Assembly (NCBI RefSeq): GCF_041146795.1
Contig: NC_135169.1
Location: 11,023,764 to 11,087,763, forward strand
Reading direction: 5' to 3'
From: Maylandia zebra
Lineage: Eukaryota > Chordata > Actinopteri > Cichliformes > Cichlidae
DNA: 64,000 nucleotides
A model generated the notes under the pieces. That model had not been told where the DNA came from. It ran no database searches and saw only the letters and a list, made by a program, of their open reading frames with translations. This document shows, in pieces, positions 11,752 through 22,702 of this stretch. Made by a program: the position numbers and the translations under genes. Every line of letters starts with the position of its first letter. Position 1 is the first letter of the stretch.

Positions 11752-11894
11752 ATGGTAAATGACCTGCATTTGTATAGCGCTTTACTCAGTCCCTATGGAC
11801 CCCAAAGTGCTTTACACTACATTCAGCCATTCATGGTGATGAAAGGCCTACATTGTAGCCACAGCTGCCCTGGGGCGCACTGACAGAGGCGAGG
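11752..11894 (-). repeat. tRNA-derived SINE, 3'-part fragment
   Basis: Reads as the reverse of the tail part of the SINE at 60817-61160: GGTAAATG(A/G)CCTGCATTTG, then AGCGCTTTAC, then CTACATTGTAGCCACAGCTG. The 5' tRNA-like head is missing, so it is 5' truncated. Confidence 0.8.
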
Positions 11895-12171
11895 TATAAT
11901 ACACCAAATAGCACATAATTTTCCTGTTCGTCCACCCCTGTCTGTTCTTCTACTTAAGCCCCATTACAGGCTGCTCTGCAGGCCCTGGAAGCCGAAGCTG
12001 ACCTGGACTCCTGCTCTCCCCTCGTCGACGTGACCCTGACCAACCGCAGCAGCAGCTGGACCCACCACAACAACCTGAAAATGCCAACGGAGCTGCAGGA
12101 GGGAGACCTCACACAGTGGAGACAGAGGGCGCTAAACCCAATTACCTCTGCAGGACTGGCTTCTGTGTCTT

Positions 12172-12276
12172 CTGTGTCTTCTGGATACTGGTGTTTTTCA
12201 CTATTTTTCTTCTCAATCCACTTCGAGTTTTGAAATATTAGCTACATACATACATGACAGTATCCAGAAGACACTC
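12172..12276. repeat. Inverted repeat, about 17-bp arms, about 70-bp loop
   Basis: TGTCTTCTGGATACTG in the left arm is mirrored by CAGTATCCAGAAGACA in the right arm. The loop contains TACATACATACATG. It could be the ends of a very small MITE or a cruciform-prone site. No target duplication was identified. Confidence 0.6.
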
Positions 12277-12723
12277 TGTTTTCTAAGCCAGTCGGCACCG
12301 GTACCGTAATATACGTAAGCTAAGTGCAACAAGAATGTAGGTGTGGCTGGCTAGCTTGAACGTGACTTCGCATGTGAGGGCTCACTTGACCACAGTCTTG
12401 TAACAGGCTGCTGCTCCACAGCTGTCGCATTTCACAGAGTTCTGAGAGTCTCTGCTGAGACTAATATATTGTTAAGTAATGCAGCTGCTTCACTTGGGCT
12501 ACTAGCAGGTTGCTGAGTAGACATCTGTTGTATTGGTTTGTTTGAAATCTACCCCTTTTTCCTTCAGTTTCCTTGTCAGGAAACAACTTCCTGTTCAGCT
12601 GAAACTGCTTGGTGGGTGGGTTCTTTTACATTTTGAGAGAAACCAATTGAGTCTAATAACAGATTAATGCCATGTTGAGGCTGTCATTTTTAGCATCTAC
12701 ATGGATGTTAAAATCACCCAAAT

Positions 12724-13090
12724 GATCCTGATCATTTTACTGTCTTTGTGCTTGTTCTTTACTGTTTATCTAACTGCAGCTTCCTGCATTCCATACTGTG
12801 TATATTTGCCTTCAAACTGGTCAGACTGGTCATAGTAAAGTTCACTGTTGAAATGAAACCTTGTTGTAGCTGCCAGTGTGAACACACTGATCCCTGCTCA
12901 GCTCTCACACTCACTGTTTGCTTTCTTTGGAATATGACCGATGCAAATATTGAAAGCCAGGGAGTTTCTCTGTTTACAGTCTAGTCTAGTCTAGTCCTGT
13001 TCAACTTCCTATGTTCACCACATCCACAAAGTCATTTATGTATCTGGGATATTTTTCCACTTACCAAAACACTGGTAATGACAATAAACT
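12724..13090. repeat. Duplicated segment A
   Basis: Nearly identical to 15437-15787. Differences are a few substitutions, a missing TAAA, and three versus one copies of the TCTAG unit. Both copies end at TGACAATAAACT, which looks like a poly(A) signal, after which the sequences diverge. They may be two copies of one 3' untranslated region or retrocopy end. Confidence 0.85.
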
Positions 13091-13269
13091 GTCCAACAAA
13101 ATATATTAATGTTCTGTGAATATATGAAAAACCAACATAAGTGTGAAAACGTAGTCTTTCTACAGAGATATTTCACCTCATAGCTGCTCACAGACTGTAT
13201 TTACAAGTGACAAACTACAACATCTAACGCATAAGTACATCAAAAGTATATATCAAATATTTTCTGTAT

Positions 13270-13345
13270 TCAAATATATTCAGAGATATTTGAAAGCCTT
13301 TCCAGTTGAGTTGATCGAGGAGGGTCGGAAGCCAGTGTCAGACAG
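13270..13345. repeat. Segment related to 56545-56630
   Basis: Shares GAAGCC(A)G(A)GTCAGACAGAGACT and TTGAAAGCCTTTCCAG-type sequence with the region near 56560-56620. This suggests a dispersed or duplicated gene fragment. No protein was recognised. Confidence 0.5.
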
Positions 13346-13434
13346 AGACTTTACAGTCAAGGAGTCAAGGAGGCCATTTACATGAAAGGGGAAAGACCAT
13401 CTCTCATCGAGGAGGGGCCTAAGGGTACATCTGT

Positions 13435-13880
13435 CACCATCTTACATGCTGTGATTGCAGCCATTCCCCAACTCTCTGTGAATGGGACTCATGGCCATTG
13501 ATCAGTGGGCTTTGATCAGTGGTTGTTGATCAATGGTCATTTGAATTTGCATATTATGATCAACAAACTGAACTCCCAGCCCATTGTTCCTTCAGTGATG
13601 TTGGTTTCAGTCATTATGCAAATGTTCTGTTGATAAGGTTAGGAAACCTGCAGTCAGCTGAGACTGAAGAAGTCGCTTGGAATAGTGGCTTGAATTAGTG
13701 GCTGCCTTCTGTCTGTGCTGGTGCCCCATCTATACTTTGTTCATTGTTTTATGTTGTTCCTCCGTATTATCGTGAAGCACTTGGGTTTTTAAATGAGCAA
13801 AATAAATAAAACTCTATTGTATTGTACTTGGATGAGTGATGAAACATTTCTCCCACTGAAAACACTATGTCCAGATGAAC
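13435..13880 (+). mobile_element. Penelope-like element 3'-end fragment, interrupted
   Basis: TGACTGAAACC-type, GAGACTGAAGAAGTC, GATGAGTGATGAAAC and CCAGATGAACAGAATC blocks occur in order. They match, in reverse, the region 40615-40870. A segment of about 140 bp interrupts the GAAGAAGTCGCTTGG / CTTGGATGAG junction. It ends in (ATTGT)-like repeats and is flanked by CTTGG on both sides, so it looks like a small retroposed insertion. No coding part is present. Confidence 0.5.
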
Positions 13881-14167
13881 AGAATCAACTTTTTCCCAGA
13901 CTCTGATCACACTAACAGAACTATAGAGCAGCAGATTTCAGCTGCACACAGCTGATGTTAGGCAGGAAAACTTTACACACTGACTTTAATGGAGAGACCG
14001 GAAATACAAACACACACAGTTTGTTGTGTGAAGAAATCAAACATGAGCTGAACAAACAGTAAAGTTCCTAAAGACAAATTGTTATGGTGATGAGTCTGCA
14101 TACCGGCAGGAAGTTGAGCGGCTGGTACTCAGTCAGCACAATCTGGAGCTGAACACTCTTAAAACTG

Positions 14168-14713
14168 ATGACAGTGGACTTCAGGAGGCATCCCTCAACT
14201 CTGCTCCCCCTCACCATATCAGACAGCCCTGTGTCAACTGTGAAGACCTTCAAGTTCCTGGGTACAACCATCTCCCAGGACCTGAAGTGGGAGACCAACA
14301 TCAACTCCATCCTCAAAAAGACCCAGCAGAGGATGTACTTCCTGAGACAACTGGGGAAGTACAGTCTTCCACAGGAGCTGCTGATCCAGTTCTACACTGC
14401 GGTCATTGAGTCTGTCCTGTGCTCCTCCATCACAGTCTGGTATGGTGCAGCCACTAAACAGGACAGGAGCAGACTGCAGCGGACTGTACGGGCAGCAGAA
14501 AGGATCATCAGCGCCCCCCTGCCCTCCATCCAGGATCTGTACCTCTCAAGAACCAGGAAACGGGCAGGGAAAATCATCACAGACCCCTCACACCCTGGAC
14601 ACAGACTTTTTGACCTGCTGCCCTCTGGCAGACGGTACAGAAGCCTGCAGACCAGGACCACCCGACACAGGAACAGTTTCTTTCCCCTCGCCATCTCCCT
14701 TCTTAACAGTTGA
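14168..14713 (+). pseudogene. C-terminal fragment of LINE reverse transcriptase
   Basis: A 181-codon frame beginning in the thumb region: MTVDFRR, then FKFLGTTISQDLKWETNINS, YFLRQL, then LQRTVRAAERII and LLPSGRRYRSL, ending LLNS. These blocks are typical of the C-terminus of jockey-superfamily (CR1/L2/Rex1) reverse transcriptases. Upstream, 14095-14165 continues the protein in another frame (SQHNLELNTLKT), so a frameshift lies near 14165. The palm domain and endonuclease are absent. Confidence 0.8.
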
Positions 14714-14834
14714 CCTGTCACACTGCTCCCACTGCCAGACTGCAGCTGCACCTTATGTACATTCTGTAGTATTCATTCCACCTCATTCATTTCTGTATTT
14801 TATGTATATAAGTTTAGATTCGTTATTTTATAGA

Positions 14835-14837
<3 letters not shown>

Positions 14838-14911
<74 letters not shown>
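14838..14911. repeat. (TG)n microsatellite
   Basis: About 37 TG units within the LINE 3' untranslated region. Confidence 0.95.
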
Positions 14912-14913
<2 letters not shown>

Positions 14914-15038
14914 TTTACATTGCTGTGCTTGAGAGCCACCATCTACCAGAACCAAATTCCCTGTATGTGTCTGCACATATACTTGGCCAATAAACACGAT
15001 TCTGATTAAAGGAGGAAACAAAGCAAATTTACAGTTTC

Positions 15039-15041
<3 letters not shown>

Positions 15042-15092
<51 letters not shown>
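15042..15092. repeat. (CA)n microsatellite
   Basis: About 25 CA units, 130 bp downstream of the (TG)n tract. Confidence 0.95.
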
Positions 15093-15094
<2 letters not shown>

Positions 15095-15436
15095 CAACAA
15101 GTGCCCCTCAACACCTGGACACTAAACACGGACACACAGGTGAGTTGCTTCCTGGAAGGAGGCGGGACTCTACCTGAAGCAGGACAGGTGGGAGGGGCAG
15201 TGAAGTTCATTTAACTACACTGGAAAATTTCTCGCCTTTCTTTCCTATTTCATTGCATAGAATTTGCATTTGATTTCTCTGCGTGTGTTTCTGTGTTCAG
15301 ATGTAACAAACATCAACCAATTGATTAATTTTTTAATTCATAATCAGACTTCCTCCAATGACAGCAATTTTATCAAAAGATAAACAAGAAAAAACTTTAA
15401 TAAAGACAAATCAAATTAGTCCATCATTTTTTAATG

Positions 15437-15787
15437 GATCCTGATCATTTTACTGTCTTTGTGCTTGTTCTTTACTGTTTATCTAACTGCAGCTTCCTTC
15501 ATTCCATACTGTGTATATTTGCCTTCAAACTGGTCAGACTGGTCATAGTTCACTGTTGAAATGAAACCTTGTTGTAGCTGCCAGTGTGAACACACTGATC
15601 CCTGCTCAGCTCTCACACTCACTGTCTGCTTTCTTTGGAATATGACCGATGCAAATATTGAAAGCCAGGGAGTTTCTCTGTTTACAGTCTAGTCCTGTTC
15701 AACTTCCTATGTTCACCACATCCACAAAGTCATTTATGTATCGGGGATATTTTTCCACTTCCCAAAACACTGGTAATGACAATAAAC
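15437..15787. repeat. Duplicated segment B
   Basis: Near-identical partner of 12724-13090. It ends at the same TGACAATAAACT sequence. The two copies are in the same orientation, 2.7 kb apart. Confidence 0.85.
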
Positions 15788-15957
15788 TTTCTCTATAATA
15801 AATATTCTCGTTTGGCTCTCGGCGAAGGCGGTCGCACTTTTTCTCCTCTCCTCTCCCTTATCTTCCCTGCTTAGCTGCTTATGTCCTTGTCTTGTGTTTT
15901 TACTTTTCCCTGGAACACTCTCTCACAGTCTGCTCTCTAAAACCTAAAAGAGGAATT

Positions 15958-16170
15958 ATGGATTGGATCAACTGGTCCCTAAATCCAATTGACACCCTTT
16001 AACGAGAAGTTTGGGCTCGGGTGAGCCTGAGTGCTGAAGATATCGACCTATTCGGAACCATGGTAACAGCGTTTTGGCTGATCGGAGCTGGCTTGAAATT
16101 CATATGAGCTGTTCGCACTAAAGTAAAAAGCACCATCACTTCATGCAGATACCCCTTTGGCGCCAGCGGC
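15958..16170 (+). pseudogene. Small decayed ORF with a hydrophobic segment
   Basis: Starting MDWINWSLNPIDTL, this frame stays protein-like over about 75 codons and contains the hydrophobic segment LFGTMVTAFWLIGAGLKF. It is interrupted by TAA (16000) and TGA (about 16111) and ends at TAG. The second stop looks like TGG to TGA. I do not recognise the family; a small membrane protein from a retroelement is one possibility. Confidence 0.3.
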
Positions 16171-16413
16171 GGTCTCGAGGCTGGAGCCGAACAACAACAC
16201 CCTGATAACGGCTGTGTTTAGTCTGTTTCTTCCCATTCCCTGCAAGGCCACCTGGGTTGGCTGGAAGACTGTTTACTTAGCCTGGCAGGGCGAAGGACAC
16301 TGTCTCAGCTGAACTATGGACATGCACACACACACACTTATATTGATAAGCACACACTCATCCCCCCTCGCTTTCCAAACGCCTTCGATGCTTGTTTCCT
16401 GCGGGGGAACACG

Positions 16414-16927
16414 GCGGGTCAAGGTTCAAGGTTCAAGGTTCAAGGTTCTTTATTTGTCACATGCATAGTTATACAAGTATAACACACAGTGAAATGTGGC
16501 CTTACACGCTCCTCGACATGTGCAAAAATTGGGGGGGGGGGGGGGGGGTGTAGAGGAAGAACATTATATATATATATAGTATATACACTGGGTGAATGTG
16601 CAGTAGTAGCAGCAAGCAGGTGAATTCTGTACATTAATATGAATAGACATCTGACTATTTTACAGGATAGACAATATAAACATATTTAAATTTAAAGGAA
16701 TTGAAATGTACATTGTGCCTTGGTTTAGAGTGTCTGGAAGAGTCCTGTCTCAGTCAATTATAGATGATGTGAGAGGGCGGGTGTGTGTGTTTAGGGCACG
16801 GATGGCTTGGGGATAGAAGCTCCTCTTGAGTCTCTCTGTCCTTGCCCGGATGATGCTGAACCTTCTACCAGATTGCAGAAGTTGGAACAGTTTGTTGCCA
16901 GGATGGGACGGGTCCTTCAGTATCTGC
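16414..16927 (-). mobile_element. LINE 3' end, left part of a LINE split by the provirus
   Basis: On the minus strand this encodes the last residues of a LINE reverse transcriptase (DPSHPGN, then LLQSGRR, then RSFYPQAIRALN, then a stop). An untranslated region follows, ending in four tandem AACCTTG units (16418-16446 on the plus strand). A G run (16530-16549) lies inside it. It continues at 23218 after the provirus is removed, through the shared TCTGC target site. Confidence 0.8.
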
Positions 16928-17143
16928 TGTTAAGTCTAATTGTTGAATGTTGCCATTGTGTTTCTTAAATTTGTACAGTCTTAGTTTAAGCAGTAGGATC
17001 AAAGCCATCCCTTTGATCCTGACCACCTCTCCAGCCACTCTGTGCTGGGGGAGGTTTTATTGTAGATACATCCTATCTGAAAGATCTGTTTCTTTTGATG
17101 TAAGCTTCCTGGGCTTATGACCCTTTTGGTCAGCAGGAGGTCT

Positions 17144-17227
<84 letters not shown>

Positions 17228-17475
17228 TATACATTTACATACAGTGCCTTGTCTTTGTAACCAAAGGGGGTTGCAAGGGGAGGTGTTTTGTAAACTATTG
17301 TTTGAAGTTTGTCAATAAAAGGCAGCGAGAGGAGGCCACCAGTGTGGTCATTTCGACGTGCTGGTCACAGATGAGAGGCCTCCCTTGCGCAAGAAATCGA
17401 TCGAACACTGTTGCCTTGTTTTTCTTTCATGGGAATAAGTCCTGGATACAGCGGGGTCTGAGTTTAGACCCAACA
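16928..17475 (+). repeat. 5' LTR
   Basis: Begins TGTTAAGTC and ends GACCCAACA (TG...CA). It carries a long (CA)n tract (about 17149-17220) in U3 and an AATAAA poly(A) signal (17314-17319). Its partner is 22703-23217. Confidence 0.95.
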
Positions 17476-17480
17476 TTTTT

Positions 17481-17498
17481 TGGTCCTTCGAGCCGGAT
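17481..17498 (+). promoter_or_regulatory. Primer binding site, tRNA-Tyr type
   Basis: TGGTCCTTCGAGCCGGAT is complementary to the 3' end of vertebrate tRNA-Tyr (ending CGAAGGACCA). It lies five bases after the LTR end. Confidence 0.8.
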
Positions 17499-17690
17499 TC
17501 CAAGAATTTCGCCGCACACTGAGGGGAGAGAGGACACGCCGCAGACTGTCGACAACCAGGCCGTTAGGACGCCTGACAAAGCCCTGGAGTGTTAAATTCG
17601 CGACCAGGCCGGTGGAATAGCGTCTGAACTCCCCTCGTGGACGGCGACTGACGGGATTCTAGGACTCTCCTGTGAACGAAACGCAATACA

Positions 17691-17697
17691 ACGGTAA
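17691..17697 (+). promoter_or_regulatory. Candidate major splice donor of the provirus
   Basis: ACG/GTAAGC, about 195 bases after the primer site and before the tandem hairpins and gag. This is the usual place for the donor used to make env mRNA. Confidence 0.5.
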
Positions 17698-17899
17698 GCA
17701 ATCAGAGAGCGTCTCTATAACCGTGTGAATGAATGTGGGATCCTAGAAACGCGTCACCGTGATTCTGCGTGAAACGCTTGAGTCCGGGGGAGCGCTGGTC
17801 ACGAGAGCGCACGTGGACCCAAAACAATAGAGAGCGGCTACGGGCTGTGCGTTAAACGTGAGTCCGGGAGCGCGCTAGCCGCGTGAGAGAGACGCAGGC

Positions 17900-18041
17900 T
17901 TCTCCGCCGTTTGGGGCGTAGAGAGTTCTCCGCCATTTGGGGCGTGGAGAGAACCTAGGTTCGGAGTCCGGAATCTCCGCCATTCGGGGCGTTGGAGAGT
18001 GTCCGAAGGTTGAATTCTCCGCCATATGGGGTGTTTGAGAG
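17900..18041 (+). promoter_or_regulatory. Four tandem hairpins in the proviral leader, candidate packaging signal
   Basis: Four imperfect copies of a 26-28-base unit (17900-17925, 17926-17951, 17973-17999, 18014-18041). Each has the form TCTCCGCC-loop-GGGGCGT(T)GGAGA, so the arms TCTCCGCC and GGC..GGAGA pair. Copy 1 and copy 4 have a mispair. The array sits between the splice donor and gag and so is only in unspliced RNA, where retroviral packaging and dimerisation signals usually lie. The function is inferred. Confidence 0.6.
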
Positions 18042-18152
18042 TTTTCAACAGAGAGCGCTAGCTGTGCGTGCAGACGCAAGTGATAGACCTATGTTGTGTG
18101 TGTGTGCGGGCCAGACGTGGTCTGCGTGAGTGTGGCTGATTGTTGTCTTGTA

Positions 18153-18614
18153 ATGGAGAATAAAATGTGTAAGTCTGCCTTAGAAGGAGATGTAAAATTT
18201 ATGCAGAAAGTTTTACCAGGCAGCACGCAGTATGTAGGTTGTTGGCGTAAGAAATATGGATTTGAAGGGACATTAGTGGAAGTTCAGTGTAAAATGCTGG
18301 TAGAAAGAATAGCTGTAAGTGTAGCAGGTAAAACAGGGAAAGCGAAGCAGAGGAAGGAATTGCAGTTAGCAGTTGCTAAGTTGTGGCTGGAGCAGGCTCA
18401 GAAGAGGAGAGAAGCACAGAATGTTAAAAGAGCAATATTGCAAGAAGTAGCTGTGAAACCTGAGGATGAAACTACAGCTCAATCCACTGCAACTACTCTA
18501 GAACAACACCGTAGAAAAGCATTAGGAAGAGCAAGAATGTTAGCAGAAAGAAGAGCCAGAGAAGAGTGTGAGAGAGCAGAGGCAGAGGTGGAGGAGAGAT
18601 TAAAGGCATATTAG
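18153..18614 (+). pseudogene. gag-like remnant of the provirus
   Basis: The most likely start is the ATG at 18153 (MENKMCKSALEGD), rather than the upstream ATG in the same frame. About 150 residues follow, basic and alanine/glutamate-rich, ending in a coiled-coil-like LAERRAREECERAEAEVEE stretch. The frame stops at 18612, far short of a full Gag (usually around 500 residues). No major homology region or zinc knuckle is visible afterwards. Assignment to gag rests on position and general character; it could be an accessory leader protein. Confidence 0.5.
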
Positions 18615-21239
18615 GAGCAGCATTGAGTCCATTACAGACTAGGCAAGGTAGGAAACAGAAAGTAAAGTTAGTGAACACAAACGTTACAACTACATATCCA
18701 TCCCTGACACAACACAAAAAAACAAAAAACATATGGTGTTTCTGTAACAGAGTGTGAAGATGAAGAAAGTTTTTCTCCTGATCAATTCGGCGAGTGTGAG
18801 CGTGTCTGACGTCATGGTGTGTGTGAAAGGTATCCAGCTGGGGCAGACGTGATTCTGCAGGTCACCTGCCCAGTGGACAAAAAGAAATAAAATAGTTGTG
18901 TGGATGAATGATGGCACGAAGAGTGTTTGGTGTTTCTCAGTCTGAAACAGCTGTAATGCTATTTTCTGTTTTGGAGAAAAGTACAGTTAAAGAAAAAAAA
19001 CAGAGAGAGATGTGTGTTGTTTTAAGCAGTGATGAGAATAATGGAAGTGTGATGAGAGATGAACACAAAAACATACTGAAAATGCGTTAACTATACTAAC
19101 CCTACATGCATATTAGTTACACGAGAAGAAACTTATTATGTGCTAAGACAACAGGGTTATGCTGTATGTTGTGTGTATGGCTGATTGGATGAATGTTGAG
19201 ATTAAACTGGCTGGTTGATTTGTCTTTTATTACTAAAGTTGAACCTGCCAATTGGGTTGTTACGATTTATCCCCCTGGCATGAAGAACACGTGTCATGAC
19301 TTTAACAAGGCCTTTCTTTCCTTTATTTTCTTTCTTTCCTTTATTTTCTTTCTTTCCTTTATTTTCTTTCTTTTATTTTGTTACTTTCATGGTGCACTGA
19401 AAGTTTTGTTTGATGATCTCTGTTTGAGCAGATCTGCACGATTAGAACCGAAGCGTCGTCGAGAAAACTGTTGAAAAGTGAGCTTCTCTAAAATTAAAAT
19501 GGGCTCTTATTTGGGACAATCAGGAAACAAATTCCTGTCCAAAAGGATTCAACGAGGAAATCCAGTCTAAATTATTTTTCTTTTTGAAATGACGTTGTTT
19601 TGCTGAGCGTGGAAACGAATGCGACGATAATTTCCACAATCAGCAAAAGAAGGAATCACTGAGTGAATGAGTAAGAATTTTAAAATAAATGGGGAACTGA
19701 CTGACTGACAAAAGCTGACAAGACTGACTGACTTAACACCATTGTGTGAAGTCAACCCCCACCTGACAAAGGTGTGGATGTATCTCTGTGTGTGTCTCTG
19801 TTGCAGGAGCAGAAGGAGACCACGGGAGGAAACTTGAGTCACATGACTATGTGAACTCTGAAAATTTAACCTTTTAGTTTAAATTCTCTGTCTGTGAATT
19901 TACCATGTGTGTGTCATTCACTAACTTGTGTTGCTCACAGACATTACTGTGAGAAAGTGTATACACCTGCGCAGCGCTAACATTTACATTTCTTTTTACA
20001 GCAGATGGTTAATCATGTGATTTGATCATGTGATTTACAGCAGGACACAACTTAATGTGTTTTTCTACCACAGGATTACTGAGATTTTGTGTGAAGAAAA
20101 CTGTAGTTACAGGCTATATGTTGATGATGAAATTACACTGTGTTGTTGAGAGACTGTTGGAGAGAATGTGAATGTTACAGGGGAGAAATGAATACAGTGT
20201 GAGACATACTGTGATGAGACCATTGTTACTTTTTCCACAGCGAGTGTTAACTTTACGACTTTTCACAGCTCCTCTGGAATCTGGATGGCCGACACCTGAC
20301 AACCAGGATGAACCGTGTGTTTGGCTGATGTTTGTTTTTCTTTAAGAGTGCTTGTAAAGGATTCAGCACAGACAGACAAGTGACAATTGAACAGATGTGC
20401 AGTGGTTACAGAATAGTTACATGGAGCTCATTATCTGACCACACTGTTGGGCTCATGGTGAGTGACAAACTTAAGGGAAGTCACTGATTACAATTTGGAA
20501 TGACGTTGAGATGTTAAATAATTTGGAATAAATTATGGGGAAAAGTAGGAGTTTAATGGGTTTAGAATAAACCTGCAATGATACTTGTCTCTGTGATGCT
20601 GAATACTTTATTACTCTTATGATCTGCAGTTGGTTGCAGATGTGAAGTTGTTTTAATTTTAAGACCTTGTCTTCTGTGATACAGGAGCTGGGAGCTAAAC
20701 AAGCTGAACATTTAAGTGCTGATTAATGTTTTTACACAGGGTTACAGCTTGGAGTGAAGCTGCTCCAAGGGACAAACCCTGGAGATTGTTTTAGGGAGAC
20801 TGTGCAACATTCTTGTACATGTCTCATTGGGGAGTTGACACATGGCGAAAGCCGTGTGGCGAGAGGAGTGTCATTTTTTTCAATTTGTAGATGTCGTGAG
20901 GTGCCATGACGAGAAGGAGTGACTGAGAGGATCGCACACAAGATGGAAGCTGAGGCCTGGAGAGAGTCTTCAGGAGGATCGGAGATCACCTTCAGCACAG
21001 AGAGCTGTGCTACTGGGCTTCCAAAGGATTGTCACAAGGAGACTTTGCACAGCAAATCTTAAATAAGATGAAAGAGTTTCGACGTTGACGTTAAGGAAGA
21101 CAACTAACGTGTACGACGTGCTCCGCCTTAAATCTTCAGCAGCGTTGGAAAATGGAACCTGAGGGAGCGTGCCAAGCTCCAAAAAGTGACAGTGCAGAGG
21201 AGGTCCAGCGATGGACTTGTGGTTCTGTGAACAGCACAA
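18615..21239 (+). other. Proviral interior without recognisable protein
   Basis: This is where protease, reverse transcriptase, RNase H and integrase should be. No RT palm motif or other pol motif was found in any frame. The sequence is A/T-rich with many stops. It is either heavily rearranged pol or foreign sequence between the gag and integrase remnants. Confidence 0.5.
19313..19378. repeat. 18-bp pyrimidine tandem repeat
   Basis: About 3.5 copies of CTTTCTTTCCTTTATTTT inside the provirus. Confidence 0.9.
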
Positions 21240-21440
21240 ATGCCAGGAGCAGAGCCTGAAGTCTGGAGATTGGATGATGATAAGGCCATGGAGAGGAAGT
21301 GCTGGTCCAGTCCATGGTGGGAAGGTCCATATCGGATGCTGCTGACGACGACCACAGCAGTGAGGATTGCTGGAAGGAACACTTGGATATATCAAGAGCA
21401 CTGCAAGAAGGTGACACACATCCAGGCCAGCTCGGAGTAA
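21240..21440 (+). pseudogene. Integrase C-terminal remnant of the provirus
   Basis: The frame contains WSSPWWEGPYRMLLTTTTAV, followed by WIYQEHCKKV. This is the pattern of the gammaretroviral integrase C-terminal domain (W..P..EGPY.VLLTTPTAV.V...WIH..H.K). It ends about 100 bases before the env start, as in class I retroviruses. The zinc-binding and DDE core domains are missing upstream. Confidence 0.7.
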
Positions 21441-21536
21441 GTGGCAGGAAGACCGGGTACAAAGGGGGGGGAAGCCTCTAGGGCCCCTCGTCTCAATCCG
21501 GTGAAGAAACCAACTGAGCCACAGGTACTCATCAGA

Positions 21537-22662
21537 ATGGCTGGGAATGTGCTGTGCATCTTCTTGTGCCTGTGGACCCTGAGTGGGATGACAGGAGCGC
21601 ACTGGAACAGAGCAAACCACACCAAGTGCCGCATGGGTTTTCAACAACTACTGGTGGCAGTTTAAGAACACAACCGCTCACATAAACAACGAGACCAATG
21701 GTTATGCTTGTGATGCCACTGGCTACACATTCTTCTGGACTGTGGCCCTATAGCATCACTGAGAGCGAGACAGTTTGTTTGGTTGCCTTAGCAACACGTC
21801 CAGGAACACTGCCAACTTTTCAACTACTCTGAACCTGAATGGAAGGTTGATTCACCAGTAGCTGGGAAGGTGAACTGCTCTGGTGAGACAGACCTGCTCG
21901 TCTGACTCAAAGAATATGACTTGCTGCAGGACATTATACAGTTAAACGAACTGGAAACAGGCCAATTGCCTATGTGTATGAAGGACAATGGATTAGCCCA
22001 AGTTGGAGATTAACCATGGAACATGGCAACATCACCTATTCTTTTGTCTTTTGCAAGAAGGATGTAAACAGAGAAGCCTTTTGTCTACATTTACATCATG
22101 AACACTTGAGGTTTTGAGCCAAGAAGATCAAAACACCTTGATCCAATTTCCTTAACAAAGCTTTTTCTGTGGTGACAACAGGACAGGAGAAGAGTCGTAA
22201 ATGCAGATAATTCACCAGTTGACTCTAACCCCCACAGGATGCCTACAGTGAGAAGATTTGGGGGGTTGATAGGAGTCATAAAGAAGGGTGTTGACTTGCT
22301 GCAGCTTTGAAGTTAGCTGAGAGCCACATGGACAAACAATAAGGTCAACTGATGCATTTAAATACCTATGTCTGTATACAGTTGGATTGTAGTGACATAT
22401 GATTTTTGAGAATGATGATTCTTCTTGTTTGACCTTTGACATTCAGTTGTTTACTTGAAGAAATACATAATGAATTGCACGACAGGAGTAGATCCGCCAC
22501 AAGGCTGGATAGCTTGGTTACCGTCTGGTCCTTGGTGGCATCTTCTTTTGAAAATATTAATTCCTGTTTTTGAACTGTTGATACTGATTTGCTTATGTAT
22601 AGGATGTAGTTTACTGTGCATGAATGAAATCTACACTGACACTGTCCAAACAAAGGGTGCAT
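21537..22662 (+). pseudogene. env remnant of the provirus
   Basis: It starts at an ATG followed by a clear signal peptide (MAGNVLCIFLCLWTLSGMTG). The frame stops at 21663. A second frame continues with N-glycosylation sites (NTT, NET) and tryptophan-rich sequence to about 21750. At the 3' end, 22455-22662 encodes a membrane-spanning segment (LLLKILIPVFELLILICLC) with a short tail, as in a transmembrane subunit. Several stops and frame changes lie between these parts, so no envelope protein can be made. Confidence 0.7.
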
Positions 22663-22688
22663 AAGTTGAAATTTAAGTATACAATGAC

Positions 22689-22702
22689 AAAAAGGAGGGA
22701 AA
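22689..22702 (+). promoter_or_regulatory. Polypurine tract
   Basis: AAAAAGGAGGGAAA lies directly before the 3' LTR and is the expected plus-strand primer site. Confidence 0.85.

Larger units (their letters stand above)
14060..15008 (+). mobile_element. LINE 3' end (CR1/L2/Rex1-like)
   Basis: The 3' part of a reverse transcriptase ORF is followed by a 3' untranslated region that holds a (TG)n tract. It ends in AATAAACACGATTCTGATT, a tail seen at the 3' end of this type of fish LINE. It is 5' truncated. The same type of ORF end is seen on the minus strand at 16414-16927 plus 23218-25050. Confidence 0.75.

Noticed and set aside
17302-17595. 97-codon ORF in the 5' LTR, and its twin near 22900-23232
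   Set aside because: The frame starts in the LTR and crosses the primer binding site, and the twin runs through the CA tract; no protein family.
17900-18041. Regular repeats resembling a CRISPR array
   Set aside because: Vertebrate DNA, only four imperfect units, uneven spacing with two adjacent copies, and a clear retroviral leader context.
20970-21647. 225-codon minus-strand ORF
   Set aside because: It runs antisense through the proviral integrase and env remnants and has no recognisable motif.
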